Shown piece after piece: positions 18,245 to 29,261 of a stretch of DNA of 32,318 bases. The position numbers were made by a program, and so were the translations under genes. The notes under the pieces are model-generated. The model was not told the DNA's origin. It saw only the letters and a list, made by a program, of their open reading frames with translations, and ran no database searches. Position 1 is the first letter of the stretch, and the number at the start of each line of letters is the position of its first letter. The stretch comes from Podochytrium sp. JEL0797 (taxonomy: Eukaryota; Chytridiomycota; Chytridiomycetes; Chytridiales; Chytriomycetaceae): positions 1 through 32,318 of the forward strand of contig JADGJG010000195.1 in the NCBI GenBank assembly GCA_027596195.1, in the 5' to 3' direction.

Positions 18245-18996
18245 TTCTGAATGGGAGTGGAAGGGGGACAGAGAAACCCCCCTCGCCTTTTGTACAATTC
18301 TCGATCAGTGCTTGGCTCTCGCAAAGGCCACGCGATTTAATCAACTGCTTGGGCGAACCATCGCGTGATCGCACATTTCCAATCGAGAGCAACGAAAAGG
18401 CCATGCGATTTTAATCGAACTGCTTGCGTTGTGAGGTACACGGCCACGAAAATGGAGATTGTGAGGAATTCGTGCACGAGATTGAAAGCGATCGAACCAA
18501 GTGATTTAATCATACGCGGAAAGGTCACGATGGAGGCTTCATTCATGATGGAAGTCCACCGGTGATTCTCGGGGGCCTTGGTGTTCTATGCGCCAACGGG
18601 CATTGAAGTCCGGACCTGGTTTCCACCCGATGTTCCAGCCAAACACCCTTCGATCGTCCTATTCCTCCTTCAGAATCCCATCGATCGAGGCCTCATTGAA
18701 TCGATTCATGAATCGACGGAGGTCTACTAATAATTTCCAAAAGGATGCCTCGGTTTTCCTTGCGCCGAAAAGCCTTCCTGCAACTTGAGGACGTGGGGTA
18801 ATGGCGTTCGCACTCGAACATGTAGCCCCTCCCTCTTCACACTACTGGGATCGATGCGCGCGCAACTCGTCGATATCCCGAACCCCACTCCCGCGCTTCA
18901 ACTTCAAATCCTCCGATCCGTCAAAATATCCATCCAAGCATGCCCGAATATTCCCAAAATAAATCCAAACCCAAACGCTTTTTATTGAACTTATTT
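18245..18996. promoter_or_regulatory. upstream region of the chitinase gene with a ~33 bp direct repeat
   Basis: About 750 bp lies between the chitinase start and the 3' end of the CAAX protease gene. Near the chitinase, two similar ~33 bp units (about 18323-18355 and 18395-18428) share AAGGCCA.GCGATTT.AATC.AACTGCTTG. Further away, TGAATCGATTCATGAATCG (about 18697-18715) is partly palindromic. No credible gene was found. Confidence 0.4.
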
Positions 18997-20503
18997 TCAC
19001 TCCGTCTTCCCAATCGCAGCCAACCTCTCGACCAACGGCGGATGCGAATAATGCCACGCACTATACCACGGATCTGGGATCAAATTCCCAAGGTTCTTGG
19101 AATGCAGCTTGATCAACCCCGACTTGAGTTGTTCCGCGTACCCCAACCTCTTTGCATACGTATCCGCTTCAAATTCATGCACACGCGACACGTAGTTGCT
19201 CAAAAACGAGGAGAGCGAGTCGATTGGTTGGTAAATGTACGAAAACAGAACCAACCCAATCATAACGGGATGTTCATTAGGGAATCCAAAGGCAGTGTAC
19301 ATGGGGGAGGAATGGATAAAGTGGGAGAAGGTGTAAAACACGAGAAAGAGTTGAAGTTGCGAGATGGCGAGTTTGGCGAGAATGTGTGATTTCTGCCAGT
19401 GTCCGAGTTCGTGGGCGAGGACGGCGAGGATTTCGGGGTTCGTTTGGTGTTGGAGGAGGGTGTCGTAAAGAACGATTCGTTTGTCCTTGGAGGGATGAGG
19501 GTTTTCTTGAGCTTCCGCGGCAAAAAGTCAAAATTGGAAACAAAAAGTCACCTTGAACAATCCCGTGAAATACGCGTTCGAGTGAGAACTCCGCGTACTT
19601 CCATCAATCACAAATATCTTGGTCAAAGGGAACTTGACGCGTTTAGCCAATTCGCCAATCTGGGTTTTGAGTTCGCCGTCTTCGAGGGGAGTGAATTTGT
19701 TGAACCACGGAGCAATCACGGTGGGGAAGATGAGAATCAACGTGACTTGGAAAGAGAGCCTTGGTTTGGGTTTGGTGATCAGAATGGTGCGTGATGCGAA
19801 TCCAGGGAAACCTCTCACATGAAGATCCATACGTAATAGAAAAACTTGTCTCCCCCCCACTGAATGACTCTCAACAGCCCAGCAACCAATGGAGCAGAAA
19901 TAGCAGTCGTCAAAAACAGTTCCTTTGTCTTGTCGACAAAAAAGAGCGACAGCGTGGATTTGTTGAATCCATACCGCTCCTCAATGACAAAGTTTTTGTA
20001 CAGCGAGAAGGGCACGTCAATCAGCGAACTCGAGAGCAGCGAAATGATGACAAATACGATTGACCGGAGGATCTGGTGATCGTGAGAAAGGGGGGGTTTG
20101 TTTGGATTCGGATCGCTTGACAGTTTTCCCTTGGCTCAAATCAACAAACCTCACGCTCGCCCCCCAACCCCACCCCCTCCAACACCCCCCTCGACAACCC
20201 CCATATCGCCGGCATCACCCCGCACACCAGAATCCCCGTCGCAATCACCTGCTGGTAAACGGAAGCCGCAAACTCAAACGCGCTCTTGTCCCGACCATAT
20301 TCCTTGGCCTTTTCGTGTTCCTCGGCAGAGATTTTGTCTGTGAGGAAACTCGGCACACCGAGCTTTGGGTCTGCGAGGCGTTGGTGTTGGCGGAGGGCGA
20401 GGTATTGTTCCCAGAGGAAGAGGGTCCATGAGACGGTTAGTACTGTTTGGATCCATGGGAAGGTGTGGCTGGCGACGAGTTGTTCAATGAGGTGGATCAG
20501 CAT
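18997..20503 (-). CDS. STE24: CAAX prenyl protease Ste24 (zinc metalloprotease)
   Basis: Exons 20503-20150, 20072-19819, 19759-19552 and 19485-18997 give 434 residues (yeast 453, human ZMPSTE24 475). Ste24 is a seven-helix ER/inner nuclear membrane protease that removes the last three residues of farnesylated CAAX proteins such as a-factor and prelamin. The zinc motif HELGH is at 297-301, with the third ligand in HEFEAD (E378). Other conserved blocks are SLYKNFVIEERYGFNKSTL, RVIQWGGDKF, FNKFTPLEDGELKT and RSSHSNAYF, ending SAWHYSHPPLVERLAAIGKT. Exon 3 starts in the middle of a transmembrane helix; the acceptor CCAAG|G gives the continuous helix WIFMLSFQVTLILIFPT. The start ATG is 197 bp downstream of the BRX1 stop on the same strand. 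Confidence 0.93.
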
Positions 20504-20700
20504 TCGTCGTGTGGTGGGGTTGGTTGCGTTGTTTGTTCTGGTGGTGAGGGATTTGGCTGTGAAAATGTCCACTCGGAAAACAGCCGCAAAACTTGCCCCC
20601 AATCGAGAACTCGCTCCCTCCTTCCACGACCAGCACATTCCGGAAAATATTGTTTTTTTTATGCGCCATATTGGGATTCCAATTCTCAAAAAGCAAATTC

Positions 20701-21830
20701 TCAAACAAAAACATCCTTGAACTCATCCTCCTGCTCCGGGTGAGCCGCCTTGCCCTGCTTCTGCTCCAATCTCCTAATATACTTCAACTTGGCCTCCTTC
20801 TTTTCCTCGCTTCTCATCGTGTTGGGGCTCACATACTCCGGGTTCTCATACAACGTAGTCCCCATAAAACTCCCACTAAAGATCCTCACAACACTCATCG
20901 TGAACCGTGGCCCAACCTCCACCAAGCTCGTCTCGGGCTCATCCTGCCGGTCAATCGTCTTTTCGATAATCTGGTAGTTTCGGAAAAACACGACATCGTT
21001 CACGACACTGAACATGAGAACGTGGTCGACAAAGGGCTTGATTTTGCGAGATGTGCGCGGGGTGCCAAAGGTTTGCGAAAACATTTCCTTGAGGAGTTGG
21101 AGGTGCGGGGTTTCGGGGTTGTCAAAGGACGAGTCGAACGAGAGGATGGGCCGCGAGCCTTTGAGGTGGTTTCCGGTCATGCGGAGTTCGTCCATGGTGT
21201 GAACTGGGAAGAAGGGGGTTGAATCGGTTAGACATGCGAGGAATTTCTGATTCTTATCCCCCGATCCCTCAACTCCAAACCCAAAAAACCAAAAACCGCG
21301 TTCCACTCACCATTCTCGACCAAAAACTTGACAGATGGCCCATTCGGGGTCCTCGACATCCACAGGAACAAGTCCTTGTGCTTTCTGACCTCGAAAAACA
21401 GACAGTTGTTGCACTGGTTGTCTGACGCGAGTTCGTTGATGAGTCCGAGGTTCGTTTTGGAGTCGAGCTTCGAGTCTGAGAATTGAAGAGAGAATGTGAG
21501 TGGTCTGAGACGTATAAAACGCATAAAACGCTATAACGCACCCTTCTTGGAGTGCGGCAGCATCAAGTGGATGTCGTTCATAAGGTGGCGGTATCTACAG
21601 CATAGTTAGAATACTGCTACTAGAGATAGATAAATAGATCACCACCTATGGATAATCCCCCTCGAAGACAGCACCATCACGCGCTGTTTGTTCTTGACGA
21701 TCGTCTTCTCAGCAACCGGCTCCTTCTTCGAGTTCTTTGTCTTCATGCGCTTGAGCAGCGCCTTCTTTCCGCTGACAAACTGCTCGTTCTCAGAGTCGGA
21801 GTCGCTCTCGTCCATGGGATCGTCTTTCAT
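20701..21830 (-). CDS. BRX1: ribosome biogenesis protein BRX1 (Brix domain)
   Basis: Exons 21830-21646, 21594-21542, 21475-21311 and 21203-20701 give 301 residues (yeast 291). BRX1 acts in the nucleolus in early 60S subunit assembly and 27S pre-rRNA processing. The Brix domain starts at [19 protein letters not shown] and contains [62 protein letters not shown] and [19 protein letters not shown] short acidic N-terminus ([10 protein letters not shown]) and a basic C-terminal tail flank it. Its start codon is only 31 bp from that of RPB10 on the opposite strand. Confidence 0.94.
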
Positions 21831-21861
21831 CTTCTGTGTTTGAAAAAAAAAAAAAACAGAA
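21831..21861. promoter_or_regulatory. 31 bp BRX1/RPB10 divergent intergenic region
   Basis: The two start codons face away from each other with 31 bp between them, including an uninterrupted A run (14 A). Both 5' leaders must start within the other gene or be extremely short. Confidence 0.6.
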
Positions 21862-22165
21862 ATGCTCATTCCAGTGCGGTGCTTCTCGTGCGGAAAGGTG
21901 GTGGGAAACATGTGGGACCAATACCTGACGTATCTGCAGATGGACATGAGCGAGGTGTGTTTAACTGCCTTGTTTCAATCCACGCTAATCCCCTCCAGGG
22001 CGAGGCTATGGACAAGCTCGGGCTCAACAGATACTGCTGCCGCAGGATGGTCCTGACCCACGTGGATCTGATCGAGAAGCTGCTGCAGTATGTGTGCTTC
22101 GCCGTGTTTGTCTCTGCCTGCTAACGCTTCATCCCGTCGACAGCTTCGGTCCAAAGCGAAACTAA
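21862..22165 (+). CDS. RPB10: RNA polymerases I, II and III subunit RPABC5 (Rpb10)
   Basis: Exons 21862-21954, 21999-22087 and 22144-22165 give 67 residues (yeast 70). Rpb10 is a small zinc protein shared by all three nuclear RNA polymerases that stabilises the assembly platform. The N-terminal [16 protein letters not shown] and the second cysteine pair in [21 protein letters not shown] are essentially the family signature (CX2C...CC). The last exon codes for only six residues and the stop (HFGPKRN with the split His). Introns are 44 and 56 nt. Confidence 0.95.
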
Positions 22166-22462
22166 ACGTGCTGACTCACACTCCTCGATGCGAAACCAAC
22201 ACGACATCAAATTCACACCCCATTTTATCAGTTGCCTTATTATTGCGGATGCGCGGAAGTGTTGACGGTGGAAGCGTCCAGCCGAAAATAAAACTGCGAT
22301 TCGAATCACACTCGAGCTCCCCTCTTTAAAGAAACTAAGGAAAAAGTATGGTCTCTACAATTTTACTCAATTTAACTGGAGGGCTAGTTAACACTCTTTA
22401 AGTACCGAGACTCTCGCAAACGTACGACACGGTCTACACCTGAATTAAACGGATGTTTATGT

Positions 22463-23476
22463 TTAGTGTTTGGGTAGCAGTGGTGTGTGCGCGTCGGTGC
22501 GAGGGTGCCGTTTTCCTCTGGTGTTCACGATATAACCTTTTTGAAGGGAGTATTCAGCAGCCCAATCCACTTTCTTTTTCAATTCACTGACACTGGATCG
22601 CCTGTAGGGCTCACAAGAACTTGGCTCTTTCACGCAGCTTTCCAGAAATACCGAAAATAAAAATAAACTGCCGGATTGTACCACCCAGAAGTACCACCTC
22701 CAGAAATACTAATCCAGACACTCAAAACCCATGGGGCACTCGAGGCATGGGGTGTGAGAGCATAACAGCGAAACACGGTGGACGGAATCCATGAAAAAAT
22801 GTATCCGACCGTGATGATGGTGGCGCGAATCACGAGTTTCCTGTCCATTCTCGGCTTGCGCGGTGCGGCGCCACCAGTCAAGTTAATTTGAATTTTTGAA
22901 CGCAGCTTTTCCTGCGCAGCACTCCCCGCACCGGAGGACAATGGTCTTGTTGTAATTGTCATGATGCCAGAGGAGCGGACTCCTTTTCAACTTTTCCAGA
23001 CGCGGTAGTATAACCAGATTATGGTTAAGATGACGAGCCAAGCGGCCCATAGTAAAACGCGACGCGATATGTCCCATACGAGTTGGATATCGAACACTGA
23101 TAAATCGCGTCCCCAATCACGGGTCCTGGAATTGGAATCACAAATTGCGTTAATACAAATGCAGCTTCATTTCGACAAGATTCACGGATATATTACCCTT
23201 ACGCAGAATCGGTTCCAGCAACATCATAAGACACGTAAACAACGCACTCCATCCCCGCGCAAATCCATGATACCAATACCACCACGAGTTTGCGACTTTT
23301 GGGCTATAAATCACAGACAAGTAGGTATACACCGCGATCACAAACGTCCAACACGTTGCCGACCACATGAAAAACTCATACGCGATTCCATCCGCGGTGC
23401 ACAATCCAGGATTCACGACGATCGCGTTCCTATTCGAGACGTTCTTCGGGGGGAATGTCAGAAAATTTTTCCCCAA
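22463..23476 (-). pseudogene. GPCR relic (cAMP-receptor-like, TM3-TM7)
   Basis: On the minus strand, an exon down to 23203 encodes a TM3-TM4 region (CTADGIAYEFF..ATCWTFVIAVYTYLSVIY). It ends at a GTAAGG donor, and the next exon from 23125 joins in phase to give PVIGDAIYQCSISNSYGTY and FYYGPL, a loop-TM5 start typical of Dictyostelium cAMP-receptor-like GPCRs. There the frame breaks; TM5 continues one frame over as WLVILTIIWLYYRVW. After a TGA the same frame runs through TM6 (IRATIITVGYIFSWIPSTVF) and TM7 with SGWYNPAVYFYF (an NPxxY-like motif). The C-terminal tail is in another frame (KEPSSCEPYRRSSVSEL... to 22463). TM1-TM2 are not found upstream. It is therefore either a decayed gene or one carrying several sequence errors. 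Confidence 0.6.
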
Positions 23477-23843
23477 AAACTATTTGACTGAAACGGGGGG
23501 GGGGGGACGCCAACATGATGGAATGGATGGGTTTGTTAAACCTTTCCTTATGATATTCCTTCTAACATGTAAGTTTAGAGGTAGTTTGCGTCCTAAGCTT
23601 TGGGAGCAGTGAGGGTGTGTTCGGGCTTAATAGAGAATAATGGGAAAGGAAAGAAAAGAGGAAGAAAAAGAAAGAACGAGATGAAAAATGAAAAGTTGGT
23701 GGGGGGAAGATCCTGCCGGAAACCTGGCCAAACTTGTGGAATTGGAGAGCATTGATTTTTTACTATCTTCACTCGTTATTAGAGTTTATTCAGAAAGAGA
23801 GAGAAAAAAACATCAAAAAATCATTCTCATCGTTTTTTGGCAA
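23477..23843. other. gene-free stretch with a G run
   Basis: It contains a run of about 12 G at 23495-23506 and purine-rich sequence (AAGAAAAGAGGAAG) near 23650-23700. No coding frame is supported, and TM1-TM2 of the neighbouring GPCR relic were not found here. Confidence 0.4.
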
Positions 23844-24677
23844 CTACTGCGCGGCAGCTTGGTTGTTCCACTTCTTCTTGGGATCCACTTTTCCGAATCC
23901 TTCGGCATAATTGCCTTTCAAAGCGAACAGCTGCCTGAAATGAACCTGTTGCGATACTGCATTCAGCACAAAACAGCATCGAATCAATCAAAAGTAGCAC
24001 ACCTTGCAAAAGAACTCATTGTCAAGACAGGCAACATTTCCCAACTTGAGCGTGGAATTGCAGTGCTTGCACTTCAAGCAGTTTTTGTGAAACGTGAAAG
24101 AATCATACACAATGAGTTCCATCGCATACACAGTCTTCTCACACTTGCTGCACTTATCACCAGCGTATTCGTTCTTCTTTGAAAGCTGAATATAAATCTC
24201 CGAATTGACATCCGGCACGTGCGGCGGCACATACACATCGCTCATTTGATTCGTCGTCAACACCTTCTCTCTCAACGTTTCAATCGCCTCCGCAATGCGA
24301 GGACTCAACGCCTCCGCACTCCCCGCAGCAGAAGGCAACGAGTCTTCAAATTTCTCGCGACCAATCGATTCACGCTGGGACGCGACGGACGAACGGCGGC
24401 GGTTGATTTCGGGGTCCATCGAGGCCGACTCAACAGCCATTTTTTCTCCGTAAGAGAGTCTGCGGGTTGGGTAGGTCGTGTTGCTCGTCTTTTTGGGGGC
24501 AGGGGGTGTGGCCGTCGAGGCGGCTCCAAGGGATTCAAACTTTTGCAGTCTCGCTGCCAACGCGGAAGACGCGGGCTTTCCGGAGGGTGTCGTTGCAGCG
24601 TTTAACGTGGCAGCTGCGGCTGCATAATTGACAGGTGAAGGCGATGATGTTGGCGCGGAAGAAATCACGTTTCTCAT
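23844..24677 (-). CDS. single LIM-domain protein (EPLIN/LIMA1-like LIM)
   Basis: Exons 24677-24003 and 23945-23844 give 258 residues. The first ~165 residues are disordered and Ala/Ser/Pro-rich, with serine-basic patches (RRRSSVASQRES). The LIM domain at about 175-235 has C..C (CSKCEKTVYAME), FHKNCLKCKHC and C.DNEFFCKVHF, giving eight zinc ligands. RQLFALKGNYAEGFG follows, the tail typical of EPLIN/CRP-type LIM domains, which bind actin or focal-adhesion partners. The second exon was placed at the acceptor CAACAG|GTTCATTTC because only this restores the eighth ligand (His) and the HF.QLF motif. No other domain is present, so the role is presumably cytoskeletal scaffolding, by inference. It is divergent from the next gene, with 136 bp between starts. 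Confidence 0.83.
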
Positions 24678-24813
24678 TGTTCTTTTTGAAAGAAGAAATA
24701 TTTCGATTCTCTGTTATGTCGAGAAGGCAACCTAAAAATCTGCTCAATCTCACAGTACCTCGCAGGGCATGCAAAATAAATAAGACTCCAAGGTGACAAT
24801 TTAGCGTCAAAAA

Positions 24814-26824
24814 ATGAAGAGTGTTGCTCGGAATCAAGAATCCAACAGCCCATCCGGCTTCTCGATCCCCCCCGCCTCTCTGATTATCACGAGTACCAAA
24901 GTCCCATCCTCTTCAACGCGGGGACTGGGAGCATCAAACGCGTCCACAAACCCCAAAAAAACATCGGCCACTGTCTATCGGGATGGAAATTCGGCAACAG
25001 GCTCGTCGCGGAGCAGTAACGATTCACGTCCCAGTGTTTCTGCGAGCTCAGCATCGAAATTCAGCGCGCGCAGAAGGTTTGAAAAGATTCTTGTACTGAA
25101 GCACGATCCTGAGCGCGTTTTTATTTCAGTAAAGCCGCTGTATCTGAAGTAGATCGCCTTGAGCTCGAAAACAAGGAAATGGAAGAACGCCTGCTCGCTT
25201 TGAAGGATACACTTTCAAAACAAAAGGAAAAGAGGGGGTGAGTGTTGCACGCGAATAAAAATTTGGTCTAATCGTTTTTTAATTATCGCAGCAACACGGC
25301 GTCCATTTGGAAAGGAGGAAACTTGCAGCGGGGATCTCTTCAAACTTATGCCGACGATGTGTTGCGCGCGAAAAAGCAGGGAAAAGTGAGTGCACCGCGG
25401 AATCGTTGCTTTTATTTGCAAACTGACAATCTGAAAAAAAGAGATACGACGGTCTCATGCAAGAAGCAACCAACGAACTCAAATCATTTGAAAACAAGGT
25501 TGAGAAGCGTCTGAACCAATTGGACAATCTCCATAGCCAATCTACAGGAGCCGCTGGAATGCCGTCGGATCCTTCTTCAATAGTTTCCCCACCTCCGCGA
25601 GTTTCCGCATCAGCACAACCCGAAACGAAAGAGACAAAGAATCAACAGGAAAAAGTGATTCATGCTCGCGTTGCCGTCAAATCACCGGCGAGTCAGGAAG
25701 AGAAACCAGTTCCCGCTCCACCCCCAATTCCGCCTCCTCAAAACCAAATGGTATTAATCCTTCGTGGATCTAAATATGGCCAAATCTCAAATTTCATTGA
25801 TATCTTTGCAAATAGTGGCGTGTGCCAGCAAGAACACCGACCCCTCCGAGCGCAGAACCCTCTCCCACCACCCAAGAATTAACACCAACCCCACCTCCCA
25901 ACTCATTTCTCGCGAACCTTGAATCCTGGAGCGCCACAGCTGCAGCAACCGCCGCCGAAATCCCATCCTCCAAATCTCTTCCGGACGGACCAATAACCCC
26001 CTTCAGAATCCGCAGATGCCGCGTAAAGCTCATCACTCCTGCGGGACCAATTCCAGCAGTCGAAACATCGACTTTGAATTCAACAGCGACCGAATCCCAA
26101 TCGCACTTATTGAACGCTGGTGAATACAACGAAGAAGAGTCTCGAAACTCGTTTTTATCCGCATTGAATGAGTGGAGAAACGGCCCCACAGTTGAACCAA
26201 TACCCGCCGTGGCAAAAGAAAAGCAAGTCGGAGACGGTGGGAAATATTTTGAAGGAAACTTTGATGAAGGACAGTCACACGCGTCATTTGTTCGTGCGCT
26301 GGAGGAATGGAGGTCTGGTGGGTCTTCCAGTGAGGATAAACCAAAGTCAGAAGATGGTGAGCTCCCCAAAACGGAAATATCGACTAATACATCCACCACA
26401 AGACACGATTGGAACTTCAACAACTGACTCGTTTGGCCTTTCAATCTTGAGTTCGAGTACTAACGCGATGCAGTCAACGTTGAACATGCTGGATAGCTCA
26501 GAAGGGTCACTCTCATACCTTGATAAGCTCATGTTGGCCCGCCATAGAAGCCAAACACCTCTTCAGATCAGAGATAACAGTTGGAAGATGTCATCAGCTG
26601 ATGTAGAGATTTCTAGTTCGACCAGCGACAGTGATGACAATGAAGACTTGGCGACCGTCGTGTTTTGGCCGTCTGATGATGCATCCCCACAACAACCTGC
26701 ACGGGCCGTAATAAACCCTCAAGCGTCGGCTCTATTTCAAATGGAAGTCGTTTCGAGTGAGATCAGTTCTGATGGAAACTGCGGGAACAGAAATTGCATC
26801 GTTGAAGAGCCAGATGACGAATAA
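24814..26824 (+). CDS. unidentified Ser/Pro-rich coiled-coil protein (578 aa)
   Basis: Exons 24814-25076, 25130-25237, 25292-25385, 25442-25750, 25816-26356 and 26403-26824 join in phase. I do not recognise the family. The N-terminal 87 residues are Ser/Thr-rich. A short coiled coil (VDRLELENKEMEERLLALKDTL) is followed by an ordered-looking block, SIWKGGNLQRGSLQTYADDV and RAKKQGKRYDGLMQEATNEL, and a second helical stretch. The rest is disordered, with proline runs (PAPPPIPPP). It also has two related repeats: RNSFLSALNEWRNG at 26145-26186 and HASFVRALEEWRSG at 26278-26319. The C-terminus is acidic. The last intron has a strong branch-point-like GACTAATAC. The donor of the first intron (GTTTGA) is weak, so that junction is the least certain. 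Confidence 0.72.
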
Positions 26825-26877
26825 ACTATCTTATGACGACGAAGAAGTATGAAATTCCATGCAAACTCGTGCAAGAA

Positions 26878-26896
26878 CCCCCCCCCCCCCCCCCCC
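26878..26896 (+). repeat. poly-C run just after a stop codon
   Basis: An uninterrupted run of about 18 C lies in the 230 bp between two convergent genes (stops at 26824 and 27055). Similar C/G runs occur at about 1881-1899, 23495-23506 and 32268-32318. Confidence 0.8.
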
Positions 26897-27054
26897 TTCG
26901 GAGTAGCAGGCTGAAAAAAAAGGGTGAGAAAAAACTGGGAACGAAACCAAAAGGTAGCGCGTTGAAGAAGCGAAGGGCAGGCATTTTCAACGAAGTAGTC
27001 TTTTGTGAGAGAAACAAAGCAACGAAAGGAACAAAAAAATCTCTAGCGACTTGT

Positions 27055-28720
27055 TCACTTAAAGAATCCAGTCTTCTTTTGCGCAGTAGGTCTCCCCATC
27101 GGAGATCTAGTGCGCTGTCTCTCGAGTTGCTCCTTCACCTCCCGATGACGTGCGAGCAGCTATTTTGAAAAGGAAAAAAAAGATGAGCTTCGGAAAATGC
27201 CTTGCATTGATTAGAAAAAGCAAACTATACCTCATCTTCCGCCTGTTTCAATTTGGCTTCCTTCTCCGCAACCTTGGCATCAAACACGGCCTTCATCTCA
27301 GCCTCCATTTTAGCCATCTTGGCTTCATGCGCGCGCTTATCATTCTCGAGTTTCTTCAACGGGCTGGATTTCATGAAAACATACAAAAACAGATCGATCA
27401 GTCACGGTGCCTGCAAAAAACACCAAAAAAAAACTCACTTGGTGTTGGACAAATCCCCACCCAACTCAGCCAACTTGGCGGTACGATAGCTCTCATACAA
27501 CACCTCGTTCGTAAACTCCTTGAGCTCTTCCATGTGCGTGCGAATCAGCATTTGTCTCAACTTGACGAAATCGCAGTGCTCCTCGTTGTCGACTTCCACG
27601 ATTCCCCATGGGTATTTGCGGCCACGGATTTTGCGGCCGGCTCCCACGTCAATGTCGCGGTCGGCTCCAACGACGGCGAACGGGATGCGGCTCTGTTTTG
27701 CGGGGAACGTTAAAACCGGTTCGGAACCATCAAAGCGTGACGTACCACAATCTCCTTGTTCTCTTGAATCGTCTCGGGGTCGTCATTGTCATACGTGGGT
27801 GGCTGGTAAATATTGATTTTGTGGAAAGCAATGTCCTCCAAAATCTATTCCGAACAAACATCAGTTTCCGCACCCACACCCGCTCCACAGAAAACCAAAA
27901 AAAAACTCACCCGAATCTTGAACATCTTAACCTCATCCTCCGTCATGGTGTCACTTTTGGCAATCACCGGAATCAAATTCACCCTTCCCGCGAGTCTCTT
28001 CATAAACTCAATATCGAGCGGCTTCAACGCGTGTCCCGTGGGCGCGATAAAGTACAAGCACGCATGCACGCGCGTGTCCACGATACGCTTGCGGTTCACG
28101 CGGTTCTCTTGGTCAAGGAAGGCGTCGAAGCGGGCTTCAATGTTCTCCAAGATGGGGGTGTAAGCGGCTTCGTTGTTGATGAAGTCTCCGAAACCTGCAG
28201 CACAACAAAAAGACCAAAAATCAGTGTACAGTTCTGTATTTTAAGATACGCTGATTGTCCTTACCGGGAGTGTCAATCACAGTGAGCTTCAGTTTGACGC
28301 CATTCTCCTCAATATCCGCCGAAATGGCCTGGATCTCCACGGTTGACGGCGTGTCGGTTGTCAGCTCCACCTTGGCGCCCTCCTTCCCCGGGTACAGCGT
28401 GGTGTTGAACAGCGTGTTGACCAGCGTTGATTTGCCGAGCCCGGATTCGCTGTGTACAAATTACGATCAATATCGACATTCACCCAACTATCCAGGGCGG
28501 GCTTACCCAACAACCATGAAGGTGAACTGGAAGCCCTTCTTGATCGATTTGCGGTGCACCTGGTTGGGCAGATTCGAGAATCCGACGGGGCCGTGGAGCT
28601 TCTTTTTGATGATGGGGGCGGTCTGGTGATAGTGGGTAAATGAGTTAGAGCCACGGGTGGATGGTGCCAGAATCAACCAGAGAAACTCACTGCGTAGTCG
28701 GCGGCTGCGAAGGAGATCAT
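27055..28720 (-). CDS. septin, CDC3-like
   Basis: Eight exons, 28720-28691, 28622-28507, 28449-28265, 28194-27911, 27844-27746, 27692-27439, 27363-27231 and 27159-27055, give 401 residues. Septins are GTP-binding proteins that form filaments at bud necks, septa and other cortical sites; in chytrids they are linked to rhizoid and cortex organisation. The motifs are G1 GESGLGKS (49-56), G3 DTPGFGD (108-114) and G4 AKSD (189-192). The septin-unique element [19 protein letters not shown] follows. A charged C-terminal coiled coil ([20 protein letters not shown] onwards) ends GFFK. The N-terminal [20 protein letters not shown] resembles Cdc3-type septins; the subgroup is less certain than the family. 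The polybasic stretch IIKKKLH may contact lipid. Confidence 0.93.
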
Positions 28721-29261
28721 TGCGGGGCGAGAATGTTAATATCGGTTCGAAATGAGTTTGACAGCATTCGTCTCCCGGTCAATATAGAATGCGATCACCA
28801 CAGGGCATCCCACGGGCAGAGCTTCCGCGCATGCACTGAATTACTCCTCTCGTACGAGTCCCAATGGTGGCAGAAGGCGGGAGCGAGAGAGGGCGGGAGA
28901 GACACGGAACTCACCCATTGGATTCGCAAATGGAATTTTTGGGTCGAATTTGGAGCAAGACACACGCTCCAAAAGAATACCAACAGAATGGAAGGGGGTT
29001 GCAACATTTCCAGTACGGTTGCAAGTGGATCCATACCTGTATCAGATAATCTTTCCTCCTGCAAAATACGCCAGCTTCATTCGCTCTCCACCTCCATCCA
29101 ATTTCGATCAACGAAACAACTAAGACGTGGTTCGCAGATGAAACGAACCCCATTTTATGCTTTATTTTAGCAGTAAACAAAAGAAAGAAATAGAAAAAGG
29201 GAAGCACAAGATTTCGATCAACCTCACTCCCAACCCCGATGCACACACAGCACAGCAGCCC
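28721..29261. promoter_or_regulatory. intergenic region upstream of the septin gene
   Basis: About 540 bp separates the septin start from the 3' end of the VTC gene, both on the minus strand. It should hold the septin promoter and the VTC terminator. Plus-strand frames here look random. No gene is supported. Confidence 0.4.

Noticed and set aside
20593..21222. A 209-codon plus-strand frame opposite BRX1
   Set aside because: It spans the antisense of a conserved BRX1 exon and its 3' flank, with no protein-like motifs.
26833..27168. A 111-codon plus-strand frame after the unidentified gene
   Set aside because: It runs through the poly-C tract and into the antisense of the last septin exon, and has no conserved features.
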